DNA of 64,000 nucleotides from Haloarcula hispanica ATCC 33960 (GTDB lineage Archaea > Halobacteriota > Halobacteria > Halobacteriales > Haloarculaceae). The stretch is from contig NC_015948.1 of assembly GCF_000223905.1 (NCBI RefSeq), positions 1,550,001-1,614,000 on the forward strand, in the 5' to 3' direction. The notes under the pieces were generated by a model, which ran no database searches, had not been told where the DNA came from, and worked only from the letters and a program-made list of their open reading frames with translations. The number at the start of each line of letters is the position of its first letter. Positions within the stretch are counted from its first letter, which is position 1. A program made the translations under genes and the position numbers. This document shows positions 1-8,973 of the stretch, piece by piece.

Positions 1-182
1 CGGTCCAGTTGGGTCTGCTGGCTCATCACTTCGGAAACGAGAATCTCGTAGGGGTCAGTCGTCTCCCGCCACGGGTACGAGCGGTGGTCCGCCTCGTACC
101 ACTCCACGAGCGCGTCCTGGACAGCCGACGGGTCCGCGGGCACGGCCCCATGACGGTCCGTCGCTGTCGACTGGTCGGTCAT
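1..182 (-). CDS. mutY: A/G-specific adenine glycosylase MutY, N-terminal part (runs off the window)
   Basis: Reading leftwards from an ATG at 182, the frame stays open to the window edge and gives 60 residues. After a short acidic leader comes WYEADHRSYPWRETTDPYEI, then LVSEVMSQQTQ. The PWR..TDPY..LVSE.M.QQTQ block is the start of the HhH-GPD fold of MutY. MutY removes adenine mispaired with 8-oxoguanine in base-excision repair. An in-frame ATG also exists at 233, but the start at 182 (MTDQS) fits haloarchaeal MutY better. The catalytic Asp and the iron-sulfur cluster region lie outside the window. Confidence 0.85.
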   Translation of the reverse strand, partial: MTDQSTATDRHGAVPADPSAVQDALVEWYEADHRSYPWRETTDPYEILVSEVMSQQTQLD

Positions 183-308
183 ACCCCCGTTTAGCCCTGT
201 CCCGATTTGTGCGTGGCGGTCGTTGCCGCCCATCCCGTCGGCTGTACGTCTGGAAAGAATCGCCGCCCTGAGATGGCGGATATCTTACAGTAGTTACAGC
301 CAACAGTA

Positions 309-2168
309 TCAGTCGTCGACTTCGGACCGTCCCCACTCGAACTCGGTCCCGTACCAGTCCGGCTCGTCCTCGCTGAACACGTCCGCGAACACGAACATCG
401 CGCCGTCGGGGTAGGTCGTATCGATGTACAGCCGCCAACCGTGGGCCTCCGCGATGGTCTTGACGATAGAGAGGCCGAGCCCGGTACCGTCCGCGCTCGT
501 CGTGTGACCGTACTCGAAGATGTTGTCGACCGCTTCGCTCGGAATCCCCGGCCCGTCGTCGGCAACGTAGAAGCCGTGTTCCGTCAGCCCGACCGTGACG
601 GTCACCTTCGGGCCGACGTGGTCGAGGGCGTTGCGAAACAGGTTCTCGAGGGCTCGCAAGAGCCGCGTCCGGTCGGCGTCGATGGTTCGACTGCCCGCGA
701 CCTCGATGCTGGCGTTTTTGTTGTCGATGTTGTCCCACGCGTCAGTGACGACGGCCTCCAGCGGAACCGGGGCCGTCTCCTCGACGCTTGCGCCCTTTCT
801 CGTCAGCGTCAACACGTCGTCGATTATGGACTCGATACGGTCGTGTGCGTCTTCGAGTTTCTCGATGTGGGTCTGGAGGTCGTCCGAGTCCGTCTCCGGG
901 TCCGACAGCCGCGTCGCAAGCAGTTCGACGTGCCCCCGGGCGACCGTGAGCGGGTTTCGAAGGTCGTGGCTCAGCGTCGACGCGAACTCGTCCAGCCGCT
1001 CGTTCTGGCGTTCGAGTTCGTGGCTCGACCGCTCGGCCTCCTCACGAGCCGCCTGGGCCTGGCGGATCTGACGCCGGAGCGTGTCCCGCATATTTCCGAA
1101 GGCGTCGTACAGCCTCCCGATCTCGTCCTGCCGGGCTGTCGAGATGTCAACGCCGAGGTCACCCTGTTCCATGGCCTGCGTCCGGTTACGGAGCTGTCTC
1201 AGGGGCCGAACCGTATGCCGTCCGAAAAGATATCCCGCGATGCCCAGCGAGGCGACTGCCGTCCCGATGACAGCGAGGAAGCCCCAGCGGACGAGCCGAC
1301 TCGTTCCGTACAGTGTCTCTTGCGTCGCACTCGTCGTGACCACCCACGATGTACCGTTGACGGGCGTGTACGTCGCGACATGGGACCCCGTTTCGATAGT
1401 CGTCGTTCGGCCCGCTGTTGCGGCCCGGAGACCGTCCTGACTGATGGGCACGGAACCACCCTGGTCGCTGATAAGCGGGTCTCCGTCCCCAGTGAGCAGT
1501 TGCGTCTCGAACCCGTCGCGCCCGTCCTGAAACTGCTCGACCGGGACCCGGGCAACCAGCACTAGTGCTCCATCGGAGACGGGAGTCACGAACGCCATCG
1601 AATGGTTGTCACCGTCCGCGTATGCTGTCGAGTGGATCACTGTGCCAGTGTCGGTGGAGCCGTTCATCGTCGCCATCACAGGGGACTCCCACGCGGGTTC
1701 GACCGCCCGCGGTGGCCGGCCTTCTGTGTTCGTTCCGGTGCTCGCGACGACTATCTGAGAGTTGTCGACGGTGGAGACGTAGTGAAGCGAACGAATCTGT
1801 GACGACTCTGCCGTGGCTGCTGTCGTAAGGTACTGTCTGATATCTGCGGGCGTCCCAGTGCCGTACACCCCTGCGGCTGCGATAGCGATGGCCTCCGTCT
1901 CGGTGGTCGTCCGCCACTGCCCGATACTGTCGGCGCGATGCGTGGCCGACGTTTCGAGGTCCGTCACCGCGTCGCTGACGACCCGGTCCTGTATCTGCAG
2001 GTAGCTGCCGAAGCCGACGGCTGCGAGTACGACGACGATTACCGCCAGCGCGACAGCGAACTTCGCCACGTAGTTACGCGTGTACACGTCCGGGAGGACT
2101 GCGTGAAGCCGCTCTAGCAGCCCGTCGGGCTGGCTGGACGCTGCTGTCTCGTCCCCACCACCTGTCAT
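309..2168 (-). CDS. Membrane sensor histidine kinase (extracellular sensor, HAMP, HisKA, HATPase)
   Basis: A 619-residue two-component sensor kinase. A TM helix (about residues 37-57) is followed by an extracellular region of about 230 residues resembling a Cache-type sensor and by a second TM helix. A HAMP linker comes next (VRPLRQLRNRTQAMEQGDL), then a coiled coil. The HisKA box STLSHDLRNPL carries the phospho-acceptor His401. An HATPase domain follows, with N box ENLFRNALDH, DDGPGIP and the G2 box GTGLGLSIVK. No response regulator is adjacent, as is common for orphan haloarchaeal kinases. The ligand cannot be inferred from sequence. The long open frame on the opposite strand is a GC-rich shadow. 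Confidence 0.9.
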   Translation of the reverse strand: MTGGGDETAASSQPDGLLERLHAVLPDVYTRNYVAKFAVALAVIVVVLAAVGFGSYLQIQDRVVSDAVTDLETSATHRADSIGQWRTTTETEAIAIAAAGVYGTGTPADIRQYLTTAATAESSQIRSLHYVSTVDNSQIVVASTGTNTEGRPPRAVEPAWESPVMATMNGSTDTGTVIHSTAYADGDNHSMAFVTPVSDGALVLVARVPVEQFQDGRDGFETQLLTGDGDPLISDQGGSVPISQDGLRAATAGRTTTIETGSHVATYTPVNGTSWVVTTSATQETLYGTSRLVRWGFLAVIGTAVASLGIAGYLFGRHTVRPLRQLRNRTQAMEQGDLGVDISTARQDEIGRLYDAFGNMRDTLRRQIRQAQAAREEAERSSHELERQNERLDEFASTLSHDLRNPLTVARGHVELLATRLSDPETDSDDLQTHIEKLEDAHDRIESIIDDVLTLTRKGASVEETAPVPLEAVVTDAWDNIDNKNASIEVAGSRTIDADRTRLLRALENLFRNALDHVGPKVTVTVGLTEHGFYVADDGPGIPSEAVDNIFEYGHTTSADGTGLGLSIVKTIAEAHGWRLYIDTTYPDGAMFVFADVFSEDEPDWYGTEFEWGRSEVDD

Positions 2169-2326
2169 TATCTAATCTGAATCCTTCGGTAGTTGACCGC
2201 TACCAACCGTTATGTTCAGTCCATGATATAATTTATCATATGTTATAATCGTAGACATCCGTGTTTCGAGGGAGCGGTCCCGGACGAGTCGTAAGGGGTT
2301 TCCTCGCGCTCACCGTCCCCCTTCGT

Positions 2327-2653
2327 ATGAGCCTCGACGACCTACAGGAGGATATCGAAGCGGCGTACGGTGACTTCGACGACGACTTCGAGCTATCTAT
2401 CGACCGCGAGACGCGCAACGAACTCGCGATGCTGTCTGTCGCACTCGACCCGGATGACCCGGACGAACTCGTCAGGCGCGCAGTTCACATGCTGTTCCAG
2501 TCGACCGTCGACCGCGGGACGCTGGATTTCCACCTCCGGTCGAGCTACGACTGCACGTACGACGAGTATCTCTCGGGGATGACCTTCGATCAGATGACCG
2601 GGAACGACTTCCCACAGCAACAGGACAAGGACGACCGGCGCTACCAGTTTTAA
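2327..2653 (+). CDS. Small acidic haloarchaeal protein, unknown function
   Basis: A 108-residue acidic protein starting MSLDDLQEDIEAAYGDFDDD. The ATG at 2327 is preferred over an upstream in-frame ATG at 2261, because the acidic haloarchaeal composition begins only at 2327. The middle (ETRNELAMLSVALDPDDPDE, then LVRRAVHMLFQST) predicts two or three amphipathic helices, and the C-terminus is polar (PQQQDKDDRRYQF). No catalytic motif or membrane segment is visible. Its last four bases overlap the end of the convergent DUF4010 gene. I do not recognise a named family. Confidence 0.7.
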   Translation: MSLDDLQEDIEAAYGDFDDDFELSIDRETRNELAMLSVALDPDDPDELVRRAVHMLFQSTVDRGTLDFHLRSSYDCTYDEYLSGMTFDQMTGNDFPQQQDKDDRRYQF

Positions 2654-3933
2654 ACGAAGAGTCCGAGCGCCAGCACCGTTGCGACACCCAGGACCACCGA
2701 ACTCCAGAACGCGACGCGCGTGGCGAAAGCGCGGTTCGGTCCTGGGGCAGTCAGTGCAGCTTTGACCATGATGCTGGCAGCCGTCGCGGTCAGAATGGCG
2801 AACATCGCCGTCGGCCCGTCGATAGCGCCGCCGCGGTACAGCAACACGGCCGAGGTCGTCGCCCCAGCACTGGAAACCAGGCCGCTGAGTGCCGACGTGA
2901 TGTAGAGCCCCGCCGTCCCGAACTGCGTTTCCGCGAACCCGCCGCCGACGACGACTAACAGGAACACACCGCCAAACGCCAGCGCGTTCCGTAGCGAGAA
3001 CGGGCTTTCAAGCCCCATCTCGACTGTTTCTGACCAGTCGGCGGTGTACGCGGCGACGGCGACACTGCCGACGATGACGGCTCCCAGCGGGAGGATCGCC
3101 TCGACCAGGACGCCCCGTTCGATGGTGAAGAACACGGTAATGAGGAGGTTCCGGAGCGCCATCGCCGCGTCGGCGAGCAGAATCGCAGCTACCGCGTACG
3201 AGGTCGCGTCCGGCTGCTGTCGGACGTGGTCAAGCATCGTGCCGACCACCGCCGTCGACGACGCCAGGCCGCCGAAAAAGCCGGTGACGGCGATGCCACG
3301 GCCGCCGTAGGTCTGGACGATAGCGTAGTTGACGATGCCGATGCCGGCGACGAACACCACCATCAGCCAGATGACCCGCAACTCCACGGCGATGTCCAGC
3401 AGTCCCCCAGGTATCTCGACCGGTTCTGATGGGAGCAAGGGGTAGATGACGAAAGCGAGGATGGCGAACTCCGTCGCCGAGCGCAGTTCCTCGCGGGAGA
3501 GCCCCCACGCCAGGGAGTGGAGCTCCCGCTTGAGCACCAGCAGCAGCGACGAGAAGACGGCGACTGAGACGCCTTCGAGGATGAACCCCTGTGCGACCAG
3601 CGCCCCGACGCCGTAGGCGACGAGCATCGACACGGATGTGGTCAGTGACAGCCCATCGGCTTCCGCATCGCCGAGGAGCCCCTGCACTGCGAGCAAAATC
3701 CCTTGCACGATGACCAGCACGCCTCCCACGACGAGCAGTGCCTGGCTCTCGACCAGCGTGAACACCGCAGCGAGCAGGCTAATCAGTGCAAACGTCCGCA
3801 CACCGGCTGACTTCTGTGACCACTCCCGCTCGAGGCCCAGAAACATCCCGAGCGCCCCCGCAAGCAGGATTCGAAACACGGTCGCCTGAATCGGCTCCGG
3901 GGATAGTTGCAGGAGGGTCGACATAGCGCCCAT
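2650..3933 (-). CDS. MgtC/SapB-like and DUF4010 integral membrane protein
   Basis: A 427-residue hydrophobic protein with roughly 11-12 predicted TM helices. The N-terminus (RILLAGALGMFLGLEREW, then KSAGVRTFALISLLAAV) matches the MgtC N-terminal pattern with its G-LERE motif. The remainder (FFGGLASSTAVVGTM, ALSGLVSSAGATTSAVLLY) is the DUF4010 half with two similar GLxSS-type repeats. MgtC relatives are linked to magnesium limitation and membrane homeostasis, but the DUF4010 fusion has no assigned substrate. The start could be 3933 (MGAMSTLL) or 3924 (MSTLL). It converges on the small gene at its 3' end with a 4-base overlap. Confidence 0.85.
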   Translation of the reverse strand: MGAMSTLLQLSPEPIQATVFRILLAGALGMFLGLEREWSQKSAGVRTFALISLLAAVFTLVESQALLVVGGVLVIVQGILLAVQGLLGDAEADGLSLTTSVSMLVAYGVGALVAQGFILEGVSVAVFSSLLLVLKRELHSLAWGLSREELRSATEFAILAFVIYPLLPSEPVEIPGGLLDIAVELRVIWLMVVFVAGIGIVNYAIVQTYGGRGIAVTGFFGGLASSTAVVGTMLDHVRQQPDATSYAVAAILLADAAMALRNLLITVFFTIERGVLVEAILPLGAVIVGSVAVAAYTADWSETVEMGLESPFSLRNALAFGGVFLLVVVGGGFAETQFGTAGLYITSALSGLVSSAGATTSAVLLYRGGAIDGPTAMFAILTATAASIMVKAALTAPGPNRAFATRVAFWSSVVLGVATVLALGLFV

Positions 3934-4335
3934 ACGTGAGTTGTGAGTTAACAGTTGGTGATGTCATACATTCGTTCCGCACCCGTTTACCTGATGTCTA
4001 GTCTGAAATGTCCGAGATGCGGCGACTGATTCACTCCTCTCTCCGCTATGACAGCCTATTACATCTCTCGGAAGTTGTCTCTGGCTTGAGAGCTACATAC
4101 TGGCATGAAACAGACAGTGTATTCTGCCGATAATCGAGGCTGTATGCGTGAAATATTACATCATCGCTCTTAGCACAGACACACCTCCGCCCTCAGTTTC
4201 CGGTATTTGTATTCCCACGAGTATCACTCAATCAAACATCGACTACCTGATTGCTGTCTACTGTCTTCCGTTATCCATGGATAAGACGGTATATTCAGGC
4301 ATAATGTATGTACTCACAGACATACTTATTCAACA
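3934..4335. other. AT-rich intergenic region
   Basis: About 400 bases, richer in A/T than the flanks, between the divergent DUF4010 and histidine kinase genes. It probably holds both promoters. A TATA-like stretch (tacttatt, about 4323-4330) lies close to the kinase. I see no RNA gene or convincing coding region. An open frame at 4148-4339 has no haloarchaeal amino-acid bias. Confidence 0.5.
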
Positions 4336-6438
4336 TTGATAATAGAAGGAAGTTATAAACAAGCCCTAAATCAACTCTTTTGTGTGGGATTAGCGCCAGG
4401 CATACCGACGTGGATTCTCCTCATCGCTTTCGGTATAAATCTGGGAATTGCTGGCATTGCGATCCGCCGGAGGGGAGTCCGCGGAGCGGTCCCGCTCGCC
4501 GCGATAATGGTCTGCGTAGCGGTTTATTCGCTCGGTAACGGCATACTGGCAGCAAGCACGTCTATGTCGACGTACCGGGCCGGTCTCCTTGTCAAATACC
4601 TCGGGTTGCTCGGACTCGGGCCAACGCAGTTCTGGTTCGGGCTGACATACAGCGGCCGGGAATCGGTTCTCACTCGCCGACGCTGGGCGCTACTGCTCGC
4701 TCCGCCGGTCGTCATTTTGGGGTTTGTCGTGACCGCACAGTCACACGACCTGATGTGGACCCTCGACGGGTTCGTGCAGGGACCGCCGCTCGCGAATCCA
4801 GAGCGCGAGAACGGCCCCATCTTCTGGCTCAATCTCCTGTACCAGTATAGTCTGATAGGGACGACGTACGTCATCGTCGCGCTCTTCGGACTCAGGCGGA
4901 GCGGTCGGTACCGAACACAGGCGACGTTGATGTTGCTTGGCGGCATTATTCCGCTGATTGCGAGCGTGGTGTTCGTCTTCGGCAGCGGTCCGATGGGATC
5001 CGCAGACCAGACGGCGTTCGCATTCACTTTTACCGGGATTGTCTTCGCGATCGCGCTCTTTCGCTTTGACCTCCTTGACCTGATGCCCGTCGCGAGGCAC
5101 ACGCTCGTCGAAGAAATGGCCGACCCCGTCTTCGTCGTCGATAAAGACGAGCGGCTTGTCGACGTAAACGAGACTGGCGCAGCCCTCCTCGACAATGAAG
5201 GGACGGCGCTGGGCCGGTCTGCGACGGAGGTCATGCCGTCCTACGACTCGCTACCAGACGGCGACGACAGTGCCGACGCCGATGTCGTCATTGAGTCCGA
5301 CAGTGGGCCCCATTACTTCGATATAAACCGTTCAACGCTTACCGACCAAACTGGCTCGGTGATCGGAAAACTGCTCATCTACCGTGACGTGACTGAGCGC
5401 CGTATCGCCGAAGAGCGGTTCCAGCGACTCATCGAGCGGTCTTCGGATATGGTAACTGTACTGGACGAAGGCGGGGAGTTCACGTACGTCAGCCAACCGG
5501 TCGAAAAGATACTTGGATACGAACCCCCCGAGCTGGTCGGTGAGAACGTCGTCGAATACATCCATCCCGACGATAGACAGGGTGTTGTTGAGGACCTGGC
5601 CAGATACGTCGACGATTACGGCTACTCCGGCACGTACGTCGTGCGGTTCCGCGACGCAGCGGGTAACTGGCGTTTCATCGAAGCGCACGCAACAAATCTG
5701 CTCGCCGACCCGTTCGTCGAGGGGATCGTCCTCAACTCCCGGGACGTGACCGAGCAACTACAGCGAAAGCGGAAACTGGAACGGCAGAACGAACGGCTCG
5801 ACCAGTTTGCGAGCATCGTTGCGCACGACCTCCGGAACCCACTGAACGTCGCGAGTGGACGACTTAGCCTACTTGAGAGCGATGTCGCTAGCCACGACGC
5901 GTCGATCGGGACGATTCAGGAGCAACTCGAGCGCATGGAGTCGATCATCGACGACTCGCTCACGTTGGCTCGCTCAGGAGAAACGGTGACTGAGACCGAC
6001 GAGGTAGACCTCGAACTGATCGCATACGATGCCTGGCAGAGCGTCGAGACTGGCGGGGCGACCCTCGTCGTCGAAACGACGCTCCAGATCGATGGCGACC
6101 GTAATCGGCTCCGGAATATGTTCGAAAACCTGTTCCGAAACAGCGTCGAGCACAACGAGTCGGCTGACCTGACCGTCAAAGCCGGGTCCTTACCCGACGC
6201 GGTCGGGTTCTACGTTGAAGACACCGGGGCAGGTATCCCCAGCGAAGAACGTGACGCAGTGTTCGAACAAGGATATACCACAAACGCGGAGGGGACAGGA
6301 TTCGGCCTCGCTATCGTTAAAGACATCGTGCAGGCCCACGGGTGGGACATATCAGCCACTGAGGGCGAGAGCGGCGGAGCCAGGTTCGTGATCGAGTGCC
6401 ACGAGTCACCTATGGTGAACCAACCCGACACCACATGA
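4336..6438 (+). CDS. 7TM-sensor PAS histidine kinase
   Basis: About 700 residues. The N-terminus has seven predicted TM helices (to about residue 245) of the histKA_7TM type. A PAS domain follows (ADPVFVVDKDERLVDVNETG), then a second PAS/PAC (SSDMVTVLDEGGEFTYVSQP, later GNWRFIEAHATN and NSRDVTEQ). HisKA has SIVAHDLRNPLNVASG with His497 counted from the TTG. The HATPase domain shows ENLFRNSVEH, DTGAGIP and GTGFGLAIVK. The frame opens at a TTG (4336). A TATA-like element only a few bases upstream argues for a later start, possibly the in-frame GTG at 4384 (VGLAPGIPTWILL). It is an orphan sensor, with no response regulator adjacent. Confidence 0.88.
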   Translation: MIIEGSYKQALNQLFCVGLAPGIPTWILLIAFGINLGIAGIAIRRRGVRGAVPLAAIMVCVAVYSLGNGILAASTSMSTYRAGLLVKYLGLLGLGPTQFWFGLTYSGRESVLTRRRWALLLAPPVVILGFVVTAQSHDLMWTLDGFVQGPPLANPERENGPIFWLNLLYQYSLIGTTYVIVALFGLRRSGRYRTQATLMLLGGIIPLIASVVFVFGSGPMGSADQTAFAFTFTGIVFAIALFRFDLLDLMPVARHTLVEEMADPVFVVDKDERLVDVNETGAALLDNEGTALGRSATEVMPSYDSLPDGDDSADADVVIESDSGPHYFDINRSTLTDQTGSVIGKLLIYRDVTERRIAEERFQRLIERSSDMVTVLDEGGEFTYVSQPVEKILGYEPPELVGENVVEYIHPDDRQGVVEDLARYVDDYGYSGTYVVRFRDAAGNWRFIEAHATNLLADPFVEGIVLNSRDVTEQLQRKRKLERQNERLDQFASIVAHDLRNPLNVASGRLSLLESDVASHDASIGTIQEQLERMESIIDDSLTLARSGETVTETDEVDLELIAYDAWQSVETGGATLVVETTLQIDGDRNRLRNMFENLFRNSVEHNESADLTVKAGSLPDAVGFYVEDTGAGIPSEERDAVFEQGYTTNAEGTGFGLAIVKDIVQAHGWDISATEGESGGARFVIECHESPMVNQPDTT

Positions 6439-6557
6439 CGCTGAACGACTCCAGCGACGAATGCTGTCATCGTAGCGTTACCCGCTCCCGTCACTGAAGA
6501 CGGACCCACCGCTACCGACGATACGACGGCCTCAGCACAAGGGGCGGTGCGACACTC

Positions 6558-6833
6558 TTACAGGTCGACGTACTGGTCTTCCCATTCGCGGCGGGCGTCG
6601 ATCTCACGACGCCCGCGGCGCGTAAGCGTATAGAAGTTGGTCCGGCGGTCGCGCTGGCCCTTCTCGACCAGTCCCTTGTCGACCAGAGTGTCGAGGTTCG
6701 GGTACAGACGACCGTGATGGATCTCCTTCTCGTAGTACGCTTCGAGCTCCTCCTTGATAGCTAAGCCGTGGGGCTCTTCCCTGCCAGCGATCACGTAGAG
6801 AAGGTCACGCTGGAATCCTGTCAAGTCGTGCAT
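6558..6833 (-). CDS. PadR family transcriptional regulator
   Basis: 91 residues. MHDLTGFQRDLLYVIAGREE, then EPHGLAIKEELEAYY with HHGRLYPNLDTLVDKGLV, is the PadR winged helix: the Y/HGRLYPNLD recognition segment followed by the wing (RRTNFYTLTRRGRREI). It is short and lacks the long C-terminal dimerisation helices, as in many haloarchaeal PadR-like regulators. An AT-rich promoter region of roughly 180 bases lies upstream on the minus strand. The target genes are unknown. The neighbouring kinase is convergent, so co-regulation cannot be inferred. Confidence 0.88.
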   Translation of the reverse strand: MHDLTGFQRDLLYVIAGREEPHGLAIKEELEAYYEKEIHHGRLYPNLDTLVDKGLVEKGQRDRRTNFYTLTRRGRREIDARREWEDQYVDL

Positions 6834-7389
6834 CGGTTTTCCTATGTAATGATTTAGTATCTATACTGTTAAATATATCGGCCCAGAGAACTTGATGTTG
6901 TTTCGGTAGTCCAGAGTATCGAATTTTCTGTATTTAGGCCCTCAGTCATCGTTTTGTTCAAATGGTAAATACAGTCAGTATATCATCATTCTTCGGAAAC
7001 TGATGGCGACAGTATTATTTGTCACTGGAGGGCACTGAGAGGTTGGTAGAAACAGTCCTGCTCGAAAGCGAGCAAGGACTCGACCACAGCGCCGTCGCAG
7101 CATATCTCAGAACGGTGGTCGACTCTCCGGGAGATAGATCTGAGATCACGCTCAGCGCAGGGAGGGGTCGGGGCCACGTCGCGCCGCCATCACAGGCGGA
7201 GTTCGAGGTGAACGCCGAGCGCGCGAGTCCGGAGTGGGCGACGGTAACTCAGTATCGGAGTCGAACCGGAGTGGCCCGAGAACGCGACAGACACAGAGTG
7301 GTCTATCGAGTACGTCGTATCGTCCAGCGGTTCCTTTTCGGATGTACAGCAATCGCTCGTATCTGGTCGTTAGCAGCGAAGTAAGTGGA

Positions 7390-7416
7390 AAGCGGTCGCG
7401 AAAAACGCGACCGCTT
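7390..7416. repeat. Perfect inverted repeat (11-base stem, 5-base loop)
   Basis: The left arm AAGCGGTCGCG at 7390-7400 pairs exactly with CGCGACCGCTT at 7406-7416, with loop AAAAA. It sits 23 bases before a second perfect hairpin. No T tract follows, so it is not an obvious intrinsic terminator. Confidence 0.75.
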
Positions 7417-7438
7417 GCCGCCCTGAATTGGTCCCCGC

Positions 7439-7468
7439 TGACGCTTCGGCCCTCCAAGCGAAGCGTCA
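7439..7468. repeat. Perfect inverted repeat (10-base stem, 10-base loop)
   Basis: TGACGCTTCG (7439-7448) pairs with CGAAGCGTCA (7459-7468) across a 10-base loop. With the hairpin at 7390-7416 it forms a tandem stem-loop array in a gene-free stretch. This could be a processed small RNA, a transcript end or a protein-binding palindrome. Confidence 0.7.
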
Positions 7469-7561
7469 CTTGGTCGAATGGGGCAGAATAACTTAAAAGT
7501 ACCGGCCCCGTCCAGCAGATGTTAGTTATCGAATTAGAATCGAATGTAAGCTGTAACTAAC

Positions 7562-7708
7562 CTAGATGTGTTCTTCCTCAAGTACCCATCCAAGTGCCCG
7601 CTTGTAGTGGGTAAACATCATTCGGACCCGCTCGTGGTCCATCTCCTCGTCGTCTAACTGTTCAGCAAGGAACTCGTACTGCTCACGGATCTCGTCTTCC
7701 GAGCGCAT
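7562..7708 (-). CDS. Small acidic helical protein (48 residues)
   Basis: Starts MRSEDEIREQYEFLAEQLDD from an ATG at 7708 and ends GWVLEEEHI. The composition is strongly acidic and predicts two amphipathic helices; there is no cysteine or membrane segment. An upstream in-frame ATG would give a 114-residue version, but the added part is Arg/Cys/His-rich and overlaps the divergent gene's 5' end, so the short form is preferred. Many haloarchaea carry small proteins of this kind (REQYEFL..Q with a helical tail), function unknown. It is divergent from the zinc-ribbon gene 59 bases away. Confidence 0.7.
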   Translation of the reverse strand: MRSEDEIREQYEFLAEQLDDEEMDHERVRMMFTHYKRALGWVLEEEHI

Positions 7709-7767
7709 ACGTTGGTGTAGACAGCCCTCACGGAACAATCTTGAGGGCTGCCCTCTCAGCATCAGGT

Positions 7768-8487
7768 ATGAAAGTCCGCGGGGAGCGCGAGTGTCAGGAC
7801 TGTGGCACGCGGTGGCGGTACTACGAGACGGGAAGCATTGCCTGTCCGGACTGTGGCAGCATCCACAGTGTCGGCATCGACGAGCACACCGAACACACCG
7901 ACGCACCGGCCACGCTCGACCTGACGCCGGTGCGGAGCCGAATCGATGCGGATACGACCCGAGAAGTCGCCGACGCGGCAGCGGAGCGCTGCCGGGAGTA
8001 CACGCGCAAGCGGGGGTTCATCGACGCGGGCGAGCTCCGCCCGCTCGACCCGACGTTCGTCGCCGCGGTCGAACTCCAGCACGTCGGCGCACACCTCGCC
8101 CGGGAGTTACGCAGCGGCGACCCGGCAGAGCGGTACTTTTATGAACTGCTCGGCGGGGCTGATGACGGCGACCGTCCGGCCGTCGACGAGGTCCCGTCGG
8201 CCCTTCGCGTGCCGTACGGGCTGGCGATGGCGGCCGCTGTCGACAGCTATCAGCGCGACGTGCGGACGTATCTGGACGCCAATTCGGAACCGACCGCACG
8301 ACAGCTCTCCGGTCGGATTCGCGACCATCGAAAGCGGGTCGAGGCGCTGGACGGCGATGTCGACCCCGCGGACGCGAACCGCCTCGTCCATGCAGCGCGG
8401 GACCTGGGGTCGTACATCACCGGCGACGAGAGCGCCTTCGTCAGAGCTGAAAACTGGCTCACCGGAATCGAGGACGACACGGTGTAA
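7768..8487 (+). CDS. Zinc-ribbon protein of haloarchaea, unknown function
   Basis: 239 residues. The N-terminus has a TFIIB-like zinc ribbon, CQDCGTRWRYYETGSIACPD with CxxC pairs at about residues 9/12 and 26/29. A helical, mostly acidic domain of about 200 residues follows and shows no enzyme motif. The ATG at 7768 (MKVRGERECQDCG) is chosen over 7741 because it puts the ribbon directly at the N-terminus and follows a promoter-sized gap from the divergent small gene. A role in nucleic-acid or protein binding is suggested only by the ribbon. It converges on the Nudix gene with 3 bases between them. Confidence 0.78.
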   Translation: MKVRGERECQDCGTRWRYYETGSIACPDCGSIHSVGIDEHTEHTDAPATLDLTPVRSRIDADTTREVADAAAERCREYTRKRGFIDAGELRPLDPTFVAAVELQHVGAHLARELRSGDPAERYFYELLGGADDGDRPAVDEVPSALRVPYGLAMAAAVDSYQRDVRTYLDANSEPTARQLSGRIRDHRKRVEALDGDVDPADANRLVHAARDLGSYITGDESAFVRAENWLTGIEDDTV

Positions 8488-8490
8488 CCG

Positions 8491-8973
8491 TCACCGGAGT
8501 CGCCGTACAAGCGACTCGTCCAGACAGTTTTCGGGAACCGAGTCCCGCCACGTGACGGTCTCTATCGATTCGCCGTCGAGGCCGGGGTCCGACGCGAGCG
8601 CCGTTGCATCTGCCGTCCCGCGATAGGTTCCGAAGAAGAACGTCGCCTCGCGGTCGCCGTCGGTTACTGTGACCTCGGTGACGGCAGCCAGTTCGTCGAC
8701 AGCGATACGCACACCAGTCTCCTCGCGGACCTCGCGGCACACTGCCTCCTGACGCGTCTCGCCGGTTTCGACGCCGCCGCCCGGGAGCTTCCAGATGTCG
8801 TCCTCGTAGACGAACAGCAGGCGGTCCGCCGGGTCGGTGACGAGCGCGCCGACCGCCCAGCGAAGGCCGCGGTCAGCACGGGCGCGGACGCCGTCTACGC
8901 CCGCCGTGTCAGTCTCTCTGGTTACTCGGCGGGTGTGCACGTCGCGGTCCGCAAAATCCGCAAGCGACGGCAT
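8491..8973 (-). CDS. Nudix hydrolase
   Basis: 160 residues. The complete Nudix box Gx5Ex7REUxEExGU spans G66 to V88 (GVETGETRQEAVCREVREET region), with the usual preceding strand (DDIWKLPGGG). Enzymes of this family hydrolyse nucleoside diphosphates linked to another group; the substrate cannot be assigned from the box. Residues 1-40 are a family-variable extension. The ATG follows the folD stop codon directly (TGA then ATG, no spacer), so the two are surely co-transcribed. Its position at the end of a glyA-folD operon hints at a house-cleaning role next to folate metabolism, which is inference only. Confidence 0.9.
   Translation of the reverse strand: MPSLADFADRDVHTRRVTRETDTAGVDGVRARADRGLRWAVGALVTDPADRLLFVYEDDIWKLPGGGVETGETRQEAVCREVREETGVRIAVDELAAVTEVTVTDGDREATFFFGTYRGTADATALASDPGLDGESIETVTWRDSVPENCLDESLVRRLR

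Larger units (their letters stand above)
6834..7561. other. Long intergenic region, AT-rich left part and structured right part
   Basis: The left third (to about 7020) is AT-rich, which suits promoters. Beyond it an open frame (7019-7384, TTG start) has no recognisable protein and Arg-rich, non-haloarchaeal composition, so I do not call it. Two strong hairpins lie at 7390-7416 and 7439-7468 (separate entries). Remnant or small-RNA content is possible but unproven. Confidence 0.45.

Noticed and set aside
441..1565. Long plus-strand open frame opposite the first histidine kinase
   Set aside because: Typical shadow in GC-rich DNA: Arg/Val-rich with no motif, fully contained in a well-supported kinase gene.
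4148..4339. Small open frame before the 7TM histidine kinase
   Set aside because: AT-rich intergenic codons, no acidic haloarchaeal bias and no start context; overlaps promoter sequence.
7019..7384. Open frame of 121 codons in the intergenic stretch
   Set aside because: TTG start, Arg/Ser-rich composition unlike neighbours and no recognisable domain; could be debris but not supportable as a gene.
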